The notes beneath the pieces were generated by a model. The model did no database searches and was not told the origin of the DNA. It worked only from the letters and a program-made list of their open reading frames with translations. From positions 462,501 to 526,500 of the forward strand of contig WBZZ01003799.1 of the NCBI GenBank assembly GCA_019918135.1: a DNA stretch of 64,000 bases, in the 5' to 3' direction. Source of the DNA: Paulinella micropora. Its lineage: Eukaryota > Cercozoa > Imbricatea > Euglyphida > Paulinellidae. The position numbers and the translations under genes were made by a program. Shown here piece by piece: positions 48,567 through 60,528 of the stretch; positions within the stretch are counted from its first letter, which is position 1, and every line of letters starts with the position of its first letter.

Positions 48567-49244
48567 CCTTTCAACCTCTGTGGATGCACCTCTACCAGAA
48601 TAATCAAAACTAAGCAAAAAAGGCTTGTTAAATATATCCGAAACAACGTCACAAAATTCAGTCGCAGGTCCTCGAGGTGTTGCAACATGCCTTTAATCAA
48701 TAAAACCAAAACTGGCAAAAACTTACAAAACTTAAAAGCTTTGAGATGATTGTTGAAATAAACCGATTGCTGTCAGCCTGAATGTACAATAAAACTGATT
48801 GTTTTTATTTGCGAACAAATCATTTAGGAATGAGGTCCAAGAATTGTAGCCCAAGCGTTCAAAGTGAAAATTGAGGCCAAACAATGATTGAGATCCTGCA
48901 AAGAAGACAAAAACGATGGAAAGACAACAAAGGCATCCAGAGCTCTTTGTAGTTGGAGAAATGCTGCCATTGATTATTGATGGCAGCGATAGTAAGCATG
49001 TCTTCACAAAAAAAATATCGGAGTAGACTCTACTCCTGATAACTTACCTCCAGTAAATACAAGGGTGATTCAAATCTAACCCGGCTGAAGTCTCAACATG
49101 AACAACGAACAATCAAGAAAGTAGCAACTTTCTTTAAATAACAAAATAACTTTAATTAAAACAGAGACCTACCATGTAGTAAATTACTCGCAGCCTTATC
49201 AAAGGAAAAAGGCAAGACTGTCCAAAATTATAGACAATCCAATA

Positions 49245-52200
49245 CTACTTATTGTTTCTGGCATCATCCAACAAGTAATCCTTTTCCTGACTGAGGTTAG
49301 ATGAAGATGGGAGAGGTCCTGCCGGAGAATCTCCAGGTCTCTGCAGAGAAGAGGGAGCAGACCTCAACTTGCCGTTTCTGAGAGCGGCATAAGACATATC
49401 AGCGGCAGAACTAGCACCTGGGATCCATGGAAAGTTGGGCTTGGGCTTTCTTTTTCCTAACTCCAGTGTGCCTGGCCCAAAATGTGACGGTGAGACTTGC
49501 GAAAAGAAATCATTCAGCTACCTTTGGCCGCTTGAGCTTGATCGCTTTGCTGAGCAACAGTTGCTGAGGCAGCAGGCAACTGCTGCTGCTGCTGCTGTTG
49601 CTGCTGTTGCCGATCCTGCGGTTGCTGATCCTGCTGCTGCTGTGGCTGTTCTGGCATCACGCTACGTGAAGTAGGTGAGACACTTGCAGTCGACCCCGCA
49701 ACAGCGCCGCCAGAACTGCTGCTGGACGCAGGAGTTTCAGAGATTTGCTCTTCACCTGCCCGAACTGTTGAAGAAGCAGAAAAATTCTCAAGCTGCTGCA
49801 GCGATGCTTCCGCCTCATTGATCGGAGCTGCGGCTAAAGCCTCGCGCACGGCAGATGCATCACTGCCCGCATGAACCGAAGCAGACTGAGGATCACTAGC
49901 CAAGGGTAAAGGAAACTTAGCAGCCAACTTCTCAAAAGCGGCCTCTCCCAAACTCAAAGTTTTTGCTATGTCCATCTTCTTGTCATCCCTGCATCAATCA
50001 AACCAAGAAATGTTTCAGCGAGAAAAAACCTTTAAAGACACGGTAGAACTTACAGAGCCGAGGTGTCAGTGGAAATCTCGCTTTGAACAGATTTGCACTG
50101 GAGGTAAAGGGTCATCAAAGTTTGGAACTTTTGTCGAAAGTGTGATGTAAGATCCTCGATGCGTTCTTCATCGGTTGGCCCAGTTTGCTGACGTCTCTGT
50201 ATAAGACAAAACAAACAGATAAATCAGACAAGAACAACACAGTACGTGTGGGTCAAACCTGATGTTGCTCCAACTCTTCTTCCCCACCTTTGGCGAAATA
50301 ATGGAATGATTCCGCGAGTTCATCTGTTGATTTCGTTGAGTGGAAGCGGTGCTTGTCGTTGAGCTGTCGGCTTGGCAGAATCCATGATGATCTTTCTGTG
50401 CTTGGAAATAAAATTGAAGACGCGATTAGAAAACCTAATCTTTTGTTTGACATCAAGGTCGAGAGAAAGAACAGAATAACCCTGACTAAAAGCGGCGATG
50501 GCACAAGAACCACTGCCGGAGCATAAATCCAAGATCATGTTCGTGTCGACGTTACCCCCAAGCAAATGAATCAACGCTAACACAAGCATGCATTAATTAC
50601 AAAATAGACATGATGAAAACAAAGAAATCTGATATGAAGCAAAATAACTAATGTTACCTTGGTTAAGCTTGACTGATTCAGAAAAAGGATTAACAACCAC
50701 TTGCTTGAAGTTACCATGGCCGTCTGACTGAGGAATAGTAAACTTTGGCCCATCGTGCTGATAGATTATGACGTTGCCAAAAGAACTGATGATCCGAGGG
50801 AATTGTATCTTCAAGGAACGAGTCAAGTTGGTCATCAGGCGCACCAGCACCACTTGGGCCAGAGGGTTGTAGATCGCGTTCGGCGAGTCGAGTATCATTG
50901 CCAAAATCACAAACTACGATGGCGATACTCTAAGAAACATCACAAAAAAACATCGGAGTAGGGTCTACTCGAACTTTTCAAAATTTTGAAGGTACCCTAT
51001 TGTACGTGTGATGCTCAAGAGAAGGCTTCCAGCGGGAGTTGACAGCATTAATGATCAAATTGTCGTAGTATCCGGTCCTGTGGGCAGCATCTTGCACGAT
51101 CCAAATCTGTTCCAGGGGAACGTGGACACCAACACAAAACTCAAGGGTACATGACTTCTTGGTTTCTGAGTCGTTCTCCGGGCAAGCGATGTTTGCAAAA
51201 AAATAAATAAATTTGTAAGCAAGGAATTATTCTTATTTTTGAGTACCAACTACTTGGCGAAGGCAATGTGCATATTCGATGTTGGTCCAGCGATCCTTGT
51301 CCCAGTCGGCCATTCCCCATCCCCAAGGCGCGTTCAGGTAGGCATAGCGGAAAACAATTTTGCACTTGCTCTGAGTACCGTTGAATTTCATCAAGTGTGA
51401 GACAGAGTTGTAATACTGTGCACTTGACTCAGTGGTTCAAGCACGTTGTACAGAGTGTGGCTCAGAGGAAGCGAGGTAGGCGAGACAGTGAGGTTAGCTT
51501 GTTCGCCATAAACACTGACGACCGCATTGTAGAAAAATTCATAGCGAGAACCTTCCAGTTTCACAACGTGAGGGCACAGGACCACATCGTATTGATGATC
51601 ATCGCCATCGTCTCCTTCGTCAGCATCTTCATCTTCCTTAGACGGACTTTCCAACACTTTAAGGCCACGTGCGATACGTGCTTTTCGAGATTCGCATTGT
51701 CGAAAGTGCCATTGCCGGAGAACGTTTTTGATATCATGATCAAGCTTAGCGTACAAGGATTGCCAAAAAGCATGGTGAAGTTTAGGTTCGCCGCCCTCAT
51801 CTTCCTCCTCCTCCTCCTGGGCGGATGGTGCCTCAGAAACTTCGGCTTTGCGCTTTCGCTTGCCAAGGAGTGCTTGTTCTTTTGCTAACTTGACTCTTTT
51901 CTTCTCCTCTGCGATAAATTTTTCCAGAAACTTGGGCTTTTTCCTGGCGAAGGTAAGCAACCACTCCTCGGTGAATTGCGGTCCCAAGACAGAACGCAGG
52001 CATTCCATAGTGTTGTCTGTTGCTTCGAAATTATGTGCGATACACGTCCGCAACGTGAGGATATCCTTCTGGGTGCTGAGCCAGGTAGCTGCTTGAAAAT
52101 TGTTCATAATTTTTGAGAAACATTCCTCAAGGAGGGTGTCATGAACCCCAGTCGTGATGTTTCTGATGAAGCTTGGATACGGGGTTGTCGTACTTTGAAA

Positions 52201-55200
52201 AGTCGACCTTGGAAAGAGCTTCGTTTAAGTCCTCGTCACTTCCAGTTTTTGCCGCCTTCTTTTGTGCATTCTTGACCGCAGGAAGACTATACATCCATTG
52301 GTTTCGAACCTTGTTGTTGACTCGTTCAAGCATGGTCCACAACCTTTGGGGCAGTGCAGCGCAGCGCAGTAGATCGAATTTGTTAGTGAGAAGGTTGAAC
52401 TGGGTCATGATCCTCTTCTGATCTGGGGTACGATGATCCGCTTTGGTCTTCCTGGCTTCCATAATCTTTTCCTCTTCAGGCCACTGAGCATAAGTAACGA
52501 CTCCCGCGTCTTGAAGCATCGACCAGCGATCAACTTGGGGCAAGATGTTGGTCCTCCTATATTCCATTACGTGAGGAATGACCAGTGACTTGCGAAAATC
52601 ATCCTTATCCTCCGTGTTATCGCAATCCATGGGAATGTACACATTGAAAAGCTCCCGAAGTTTCTGCACCTACAGAAAGTAATAAAAATTTTGATTTTTA
52701 TTTTGGAAAAAACATGTCGAAATTTTGGGGGAAAATATATACGTAGGAGTTTAGGGTCTACTCCTACATTTCGGAAAAAATCGGAAAATCTCGGTCGAAA
52801 AAAATTTTCTGGGCCGGGAAAAAAACATAGTAGACCCTACTCCGACTTTTTTTTTGGTGAAACGGTCAATGAGTCAAAATTACTTCGCAAAAAATCAATC
52901 AGTAAAAATTTGTTCACAAACAAAATGTCGGAGTAGGGTCTACTCTGACATTATGTGTTCACAAAAAAAGTCGGAGTAGACCCTACTCGAGTAGACCCTA
53001 CTCCGACATTATGTGTTTGAAATTGAAATGGTGTGACCTTGGAAAATACGTCGGTTTGCCAGACGTTTTCCTGAGAATCAGAGCTCATTTTCCCCACGGT
53101 CCTCGCTATCTCGTCAGACGTTAAGTTGATATACAGCTTGCTGGCACGAAACAGCAAGTTTGGATGCCATACACGTTGTCCATAGTTCTCCAGACACATC
53201 TTCACTGCAGCAACACCATGGTTCCCACCGATGACAAGATAGTAGAAGTCGTGGTGCTTGTTGCTGGGAAAATGTAGACGGTGGCCACTGCATTTCGGTG
53301 TTTTGATTGACCTTGCCCTCACCAAAAAGTCTGGGAGCCTCAGCTTTGAACTGCTCCTTGCTGGTGAATTGCTGCCAGTTCAAAGTGTTATTCCAGAAGG
53401 GGTCGATGCAATTCTCAGTCAAATTCCTCACATTTTTTTTGCCAAGTTCAGTAAGCTTCACTGGAACAAGGTATGGTTCAGGCAGGTCTGGGAAACGATT
53501 CTCAACCAACTTGGTAGACAGAGACTGGGCGTGATCTTTGAGGAAGGGACGAATTTGCCATAGTTCCGGCGCGCGGTACATGCGGGGAATAAAAATTTCT
53601 TTCACCCCGACCAAATGGTCTCTTTTTATCTGCAAAGAGCGCTCTTCAACGTCGAGCAATAAGAAGCCTTTCTTGAGCAATTGATTTTTCAAAGCTTCTT
53701 GTTGCATGATTTCTGAAGCCCTTTCTTGTTGTTGCCTGGTTTCAACCTTGGCTTCCTGGGATTTCAGCCTCGCGGTACCAGTGCTTGGGCTTCGAAGCAT
53801 TCTTGCGTTTCTTCTTGGGATTGCCGGAATTCTCCGTATCCTTTTCTTGCTTGCCTTTTTTTCGCTTGAGTGACGGGAGCTTGCTAGAAGAAGATCCTTT
53901 GGACTTGGTTGACTGAGTGGTGTCGGCTTCACTTTCTTCATCTTCATCTTCTTCCTCATATTCCCCATCGTCTCCCTTCTCGACAGATGTAACTGAAACA
54001 ACCTCTTCCCTTGCTTCCTCTGATATTGATTGAGGATTTGCAACTGGTTTGGGCGCAAGGGGGTCCACAGATTTCTTCTCAGGTTGAACAGCCACAGTTT
54101 GAACGTCGGTTTCAGACTTTTTTTCAAGCAAGGGATTGGGCGGTGATGTTGAAGAGTTCAGGGTTGGTGCCGGCTTGGGTGTTGACACCTGAGCTGTGGG
54201 AGCTGCTGCTGTTGCTGATTTGAATCCTGATCCAGATCGAGTAATATCACCAGGCAAGTTGTAGATCCTTGGTGGTAAAGAAGACGAAGACGACGACGAC
54301 GAAGAAGACAACGACGATGGAGAAGACAAAGACGACGACGTCGACGATGTCGACGAGGCAGAAACTTCAAGGGTTGAACCTGAGAACAACACAATTAAAG
54401 AATCATGAATGACTACATTGAATGCAAAAGGCAGGAAGAATGCTTACCACGTTGGCGCTCTGGAACCATGAGGCCCGCTCTTTCGACAATTGAGTCCAAA
54501 ATTTCCGGCTTGCTCCTGTCAAAAATATAATTTGTAGGAGTAGGGTCTACTCCGATTTTTTTTGTGTGTGAAACGGCCGAGACATCAGAGAAGCTTGAAA
54601 AGCAACAAAGGAAAGGAAAAGTTACCATGCTTGTTTCAGTTTTTTCACTTTGGCACTCCAATGGTTGTTATTGTGCGCGGTAAGCATAAGGAAAAAGCAG
54701 TATTCCTTCTTGGACTCGTCCAAGACCACATTTTGTAGTTCATCTTTGCTTGCAAGTTTCAATGCGGACCACTTGGCAAACAACTGAACACAAAATCAAA
54801 GCTCTGTGAATACGCAAAAATTCCTTTTTTCCTTGAAGGACCAAAATCACACCAAAAGCAACAACGAAATTTTAGCAGTCATTACAGAAACAAAGTCGGA
54901 GTAGGGTCTACTCCTATTTTTTCAGATTGTGTGACAGGATACATTATCACAACATGAAAATATGACTGTCCAGACATCAAAATTATAGGTTGTGATAAAA
55001 AACAAAGGACGCTGTATGGGAAAAGTAACGGCTTTTTGTAAAAAAAGAGGCTGAAAAGTACCTTGGGCCACTCTTCCTGAACACCATGAACAAGTAAAGA
55101 TCTCCAACCTTGAGTTGGAGGAATGAAATCTGAGCTCACGACGGAGTACCTAGTTATCACAAACCAAAAAATTGAAGATTTTAATTAAAATTTTTTTTAA

Positions 55201-56429
55201 AAAAATCTCAAAAACAAGACACAAAAAAAATTGGCTGAAACAGTAAATTTCCAAGAATGTGATTGATACAAAATTACAGACATGACGTACCGCTTGCCAT
55301 TGTTGCAAAAAATCTTGGTCTCCAATTCGGTTGGATCGAATAGAATCTTCTCGATGTCTGTTTCAGAATCCAACGGACCTGCCCTGCACCCTGTTCCAAG
55401 GGTTTGATGTTCCACCTCATTTCAGGAGCTCCTCCCTTGCCCCTGCGAGGTTGCGAGGGAAGCACAGCAATCGTCATCTCGGCTTTTGTGCATGGAACGC
55501 TGTACTCCTTTGCCTGTGAACAAACAAAAATAAAAAAAAACATAGGAGTAGACCCTACTCCGACTTTTTTTGTGATAAGAAATCGAGGTTAAAAAATTGA
55601 CCGCGTTCGTACGCAAACGGCCCGCTCCAACTGCTCTGTTGGAAGCAGTTGGTCTCGTCTTGGTGTCCTTAGTAGCAGGTGTTTTACCACCTCGCGTTCT
55701 CGGCATCTTCAAGCAATTGCACCTGATACCAAAAAATAATGGTGTTCGGTGGCGAGCCAGTCAAGAGCAGGGTCTTTACCCGTCTCAGTAGGCACTTTCG
55801 ACTTTGATCCCAAGTCGAGATCTGAGGAAGAACATGACCCAAGGGACGCGCGACCTGTAAATTCGGAGCGTGCCAAAAAAATTTAGGCCTCAACGTTGTA
55901 AATGGCGCAATGATAAATTGGACCATTTTTGCTTTCCGTTTTTCTCTGCCGGAACTTTTTTTTAGCCATGAGCACCGTTCAGTACCAATTTTTCCTACAC
56001 TTATTTCTCCTTTGCCGCATTTGAGCAAAAGGAACGTGGCAAGTGCCTTTAAATGGAAAATTTGATTTGAAATTCCCTCCAAAAAATCAAATTTAAAAAA
56101 AAGGAGGCTTCTCTTGTCATCGTCATAAATTGGTTTTCCTACAAACACCAAAATGCTGAAATCGTCCGAGTAGACTCCATTCGGATATTTTTGTCTGTGA
56201 GCCCGAAAAAAAGCATTTTTTGGATTTGTTTTTCCAATTTGACACCTTTTCGACTTTTCCATGCACCCTCAAAATCGCGATGTTCATCGGCGCCTGGAAA
56301 TAGCTCATCTACAGCAAGCATCGCGTCTTCTTCTGCGCGCCGTGCGCTAGCAAGAGGCCACAGGTTGTCAATCAGTAGTGCTCCTTCCACGTCTAGTTCC
56401 AGCAGCCCGTCTTTCTCTTCGATATCCAT
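49245..56429 (-). CDS. Gene C: ParB-like domain fused to DNA methyltransferase, multi-exon
   Basis: Order from the N-terminus: possible first exon at 56429; PRTRGGK basic exon (55712-55600); exons near 55510-55290, 55150-55060, 54790-54640 and 54520-54440; a Ser-rich then acidic Glu/Asp region (54380-53760); a ParB-like region (to about 53040); exons 52670-51240; methyltransferase motif IV (NAPWGWGMADWD, near 51313-51337); a middle part (51180-50600); motif I (LDLCSGSGS, near 50505-50535); a coiled-coil exon (50054-50196); a poly-Gln exon (49522-49988); and a terminal exon ending at 49245. Motif IV before motif I is the beta-class order of amino (N4-cytosine/N6-adenine) methyltransferases. 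Bacterial and phage proteins with ParB plus N6/N4 methyltransferase are known. Frame changes are needed near 55385, 53750, 53290, 52150, 51418 and 50370: decay or assembly indels. Confidence 0.5.
49522..49988 (-). CDS. Gene C exon with poly-Gln run
   Basis: The acceptor GATGCAG and donor GTAGCTG bound an exon with a helical, Ala/Ser-rich segment and about ten consecutive Gln residues encoded by CAG/CAA. Low-complexity Gln is common in eukaryotic regulatory proteins and supports a long eukaryotic history for this gene. Confidence 0.6.
50300..51430 (-). CDS. Gene C segment: amino-DNA methyltransferase domain
   Basis: Motif IV appears as NAPWG in YLNAPWGWGMADWDKDRW, replacing the usual (D/N/S)PP(Y/W); the downstream ADWD resembles the 'DPPY--g--dWD' context of DNA methylases. 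About 200 residues later come NPFSESVKLNQ (motif X-like) and NMILDLCSGSGSCAIAAF with SLDLD (motifs I and II, S-adenosylmethionine binding). Introns are GT-AG; one of about 64 bases (50925-50988) consists largely of the island palindrome. It should transfer a methyl group to the amino group of adenine or cytosine in DNA, if active. Confidence 0.6.
52744..53007. repeat. Cluster of island palindromes in a gene C intron
   Basis: Four sites (52744-52766, 52827-52846, 52927-52949 and a fused pair 52970-53007) lie in one intron of gene C. The fused pair shares a middle CTACTCGAGTAG, as if one palindrome had inserted in or duplicated from another. Confidence 0.9.
53040..53600 (-). CDS. Gene C segment: ParB/sulfiredoxin-like domain
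   Basis: The segment contains KHHDFYYLVIGGNHGVAAVK followed by MCLENYG, resembling the ParB nuclease core '-v-dG-HR--A---'. Upstream are VKEIFIPRMYRAPELW and an acidic linker. In bacterial ParB-methyltransferase fusions this fold precedes the methylase. The canonical GxHR Arg is Gly here, so activity is doubtful. The call rests on one motif plus domain order. Confidence 0.4.
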
Positions 56430-59400
56430 GTTTTCGGACTCACCAAAAAAGGATGGCGAGATCCTTGCACCGCAAGATATCGGAAAACACATGCATTTGC
56501 ATTCCTGCAGCCACGTCGACGACGTAGAAACAGAACATGAGCTTGATTTTGCAACTTTAGCAAAAACTGTTCTGGGTGATTGAATTTCCTTTCAAGAACC
56601 AGTTGTGCTTCGAGATGGTGGACTTGAAGACGAGCAGCCCGCCAATGATCCCCATCGTGATCTAGAAGAGAAAAAATCGTGTCGATTGCGAAGGTAAAAA
56701 GTATCTTTATGGACGTGTCAGAAATGTCTTCTCCATATTGTGCTGTTTTTTCTTTTCTCTGAGTAGGGTCTACCCCAATTTTTTTTTTTTAATGCGTGAT
56801 CCTTATTATTTCACTATGAGCTTTGTTTACTGTTGCACTTAAAGTATTTTATTTTCTCGGAGTAGGGTCTACTCCGACTTTTTTTTTAGATGAGTATTTG
56901 AAATTACATTTTTTTAATTTTTCCATTGAAAATATAAATACAATTTGTTCAGATATCCCAAGGTCGCCCTTGCTGATTCATGGGACGTTGATCTTGATCG
57001 CATCAAGCAATGCTGCCTCGTGTCGGAAGAAGATCAAACTTCTGAATTGATCAAATCGTCTTGCCATGAAATGGTTTCGTTTCTGCAAATTGCGAAGAGT
57101 ACAGAGTGAAGTTATTTTGGAACTCATGCGCAGTAATAGAAACATCAAGGTACAAGGAGGCTTGACAACTGCACTCGTCTGCCAGTTCCAATTTTGCAAA
57201 GCTTGCGTCCGTCGAATCTATGGTTTAACACATCATCGATGGAATGTGTATTGGGGTATCCATCTCGCTAACCCGAACCAACGAAGACTTCTTCGGGCGG
57301 ATATTGCAGGTGATCGAGACGGCTTGAAGGAAGGCTTCTTCATTAAATACCTTCAAGATGCCAAGGTCAGTTAGCTGGAAAATCATTTTTTTGTTTTTTG
57401 TTATACAGATGTTATAAATGTGTGTAATCATGAAGCTCATTGTTCGAAAAATAATTCATCACAAAAAATGTCGGAGTAGACCCTACCCCGATGTATGCTC
57501 ACTGTGATTGCTCCAAACCTTTTACACAATCTCGTATTTCGCGCATTTTTTGTGCATTTTGATAGAAGGAAATTGGAGAGCAGGACCCTGCGTCTAAGTT
57601 TACGTACTTACCGTACCAGAGCAAGAGAGAGTACTGGAGGTGTGCAATCCATCAGGCAGAAATCGAGTATCCGTGGGTGGACTGGAAGAAGAGTGAATCC
57701 ATGTTCCGCAAGGTTTGGAAAGGAACCAAGCACAAACCATCCCAGTTCTGGAACCTCCGCATCAAGAAGCATGCTCCCATCGGAAAATGCGGTTTTTGCA
57801 AAGAAACCTTTGATCTTCTTTTGGCAGCGCAAACCAAAGAAGAGATTCTCGAGGTTCGTCGGCGCAGGTCTGAACATTTCCAAGAGCTTCGTCAGGACAG
57901 CCAGGTCTACGCAGACCACGTCAAGAAGGCGACCCATCACTGGATGGATTATGCCAGCATGGCGATCGATGGTATGGACCAAGCGAAAACTGCCGTTCCA
58001 TTTGCCAACGGAAAGAGGGACCGCGAACAACAGGCCCAGACTACTCAAGCACGAGTCATCTGTGTTCTAGTTCACGGGGTGGGATCCTGCTTCTATGTTG
58101 CACCCGCAGATGTACCGCACACTGCCGACACGACTATCACTTGCTTGATGGACTCCTTTCGTTTCCTGAAAAAAACCAACGGTCGAGTTGCACCATACCT
58201 GTTCATCCAGATGGACAACACCAACTCAGACAACAAAACTCACGTTTTTTTCGCGTGGGCGGCTTCTCTTGTCCAAGCAGAGGTTTTCAAGCAGGTAGAA
58301 ATCAGCTTTCTGGCCGCGGGCCATACCCACGCCGACGTCGACCAGCAGTTTTCTTGGATCTCCAGACACCTGGGAAGAAATCCTGTGCACACTTTTCCTG
58401 AACTGGCGGCAGCTTGTCGGAAAGCTCTGCCTGGAGATTGCATCCACGCTGTTGTGCTCAAGCAAAACTGGATTGTCAACTTCAAACGCTTCTACGAAGT
58501 GGGAGATCGTTTCAACAAAACGATGTTTCATGGATCTCGCGATATCCACGGGTTCTTGTTTGATGTTACCTGTGTCGATGAACGAGGGCAGGTGCCTACA
58601 GACCAAGGAATGGATGCGCATGAAATGTTGGATACAGTCCGACGAAAACGTTCAGCTCGTGCTGCCCAGACAACTTTACGTTGTGCCAGCCATTTCCCTG
58701 TTTTCCATAAACGGGCTTGACAATGTCATCTCCAGCCTTGCCAGACATCTCAAACAGAACGAGAGTGAATTGCAAGAGGAGGATTTCGATTCCGACACTT
58801 CTGCTGCAGAGCATTGGCAGGAAGGCCTTGGAACACGAAGAGGTTGGCGTCCTGAGCCGACCGAAAACACGCTGCGCCACTGGCGAAAGTTTCGTGCGAA
58901 GAGTTAAAGCAACAGTCGGAGGACTGTCAAGAGCGCTTGGAGCGGGCATCGGCGCAACGAGAAGTCGTCATTAAAAAACTTTCTGATGAAGAAAATAAAA
59001 TCAATCGCGCCAAGAAAACTAACGCAATACACGCAATCCAAAGACATCTGCTGCATGGAGATGGAGTCTGCACGCGCAACTTAATCCTGGACGAGGACAC
59101 CACCGGTGAAGACGCGTGGGTGTTTTACAAACAACTGCTTGGGGACAACGACCCTGAAGGAAAACAAGAGGTCAAGCCATGCTGTTCAGTTTGCTATGTT
59201 TTGTTCCGTGCTGTTTTTGCATACTACTTTTGCTGTGTAACTTGATATCGAAACAATAACACAAAAAAAAAGTCGGAGTAGGGTCTACTCCGACATTTGA
59301 AACTTGTGAAACAAACTTTGAATCTAAATGCTGTTCCTTATCCGCTTTTTAGCCTGAGCAGGAGGAATCCGCGCAAGAACCTGAAGCCATGGATGTCGGA

Positions 59401-60528
59401 TCTGGGGAATATGTAGAGCAACAACCTCGCCCTGACAATGTTCAGCACCAAGCGCAGACAGAAATTTTTTTTTTCTGGAGGATTCGGCTCCGGTACTGTG
59501 GTGCAAACCGAGCGGCAATCAACAGCTGCAAATAATGCTCAGACTTCCAGATTGAGGCAGCCGGTTGGAAACGATAATGAAGGACGCGAAACGGATCTTT
59601 TCATCGAACGTGGTCGCCCTCAAAATTCTCGACCTTCACAGGCAGTCGACACGAGGGATGTTCGCCCTGGCGGTGTTTTTCACCTGCTTAATGCGCAGAA
59701 CGCACACGAAGGAAATATCGAGGAGCTGGATCGTTTCGAGCTTCCCTTTCCAGACGCTGGTCGACCTACACAAGGCGAAGAGAAAAAGAAGGACGATTTG
59801 AAAGCAGTCTGGTCAAGAAACGCAAGAGCTACTTGCAGCCCCACGACATGGTGTTGGCAAGGGTGGAGTATGGCCAAGGAGGCGAAGCGGCACAGCAGCC
59901 AGTCTGTCTGTTTAAGGTCGTTAACATCTTCAAGGATCGGCACAAGCATGTTACCTGGATGAGGGTACGATGGTTTGGGCAGGAAGAAGACGTCTTCTTG
60001 GGCAGGTACGTTGAGAAAAAAGAAAAGCTCACTGCGAAAGATCAGCAGGCCATGGAGAGGTTGCGCAGACAAGGTAAGGATCCCAATCTTGAGGTCCGAT
60101 TCAAGATCACGCCAGACGAAAACTTTTTCCTTTGCGCCGCGGATGGGTCCAACTTGGTACAAGGTCGTAAATTTAACCCGCCACTGATCGTTCACTGGGG
60201 AAAAGAGGTCGACATACTGACAAAAGACACCAAAAAAATAAGGGACACCGTGGTGAGACTCATCACGACAGACGTTAGGCTCCTGAATCTTCCAGGTCTA
60301 GACATCGTTCAGGCTGTTGAGCAAGCGCGCTCAAGAAACCAGCGCAGGATCAATGCTGTCAAGAAAAACATTTCTCAGGTCTCTCAACTTCGAGCTCCGA
60401 ATCGAGCTCTTCATCTGAATCGGACGATGAAGGCTCCTCCTCTGAAGAGGAACCGCCCAAAAAAAAAGCAACAAAAAGAAATTGTAATGTTGAATGCTTT
60501 ACTTTTGAAATGGGGTACCCAATCTTAG
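56428..60528 (+). CDS. Gene D: DUF7869-like, RNase H-fold transposase-like protein
   Basis: Candidate exons: 56428-56580, 56590-56693 (donor GTAAAA), 56953-57365, 57566 to 59170 (donor GTCAAG) and 59353 to the TAG at 60526-60528. A Cys-containing N-terminal segment (FCKACVRRIYG) precedes LPYQSKREYW. The core has three acidic motifs: MAIDGMDQAK (about 57960), FIQMDNTNSDNKTHVF (about 58210) and AAGHTHADVDQQFSW (about 58320). That spacing matches proteins annotated with DUF7869, whose fold and dispersal suggest DDE/RNase H-type transposase ancestry. A coiled coil (58900-59010) and a C-terminal domain (HDMVLARVEYG ... WFGQEEDVFLGRY) follow. Several frame changes are needed (near 57100, 58640, 58895 and 59465), so the copy is decaying or contains assembly indels. 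Confidence 0.55.
59272..59294. repeat. Island palindrome, best-matching copy
   Basis: Arms GTCGGAGTAG and CTACTCCGAC pair perfectly around a 3-base centre (GGT). It is preceded by CACAAAAAAAAA, a context shared by several other copies. It lies in the gene D intron 59171-59352. Confidence 0.95.

Noticed and set aside
52951-53010. CRISPR-like array
   Set aside because: The palindromes are irregularly spaced over 12 kb without unique spacers, in a eukaryotic intron context.
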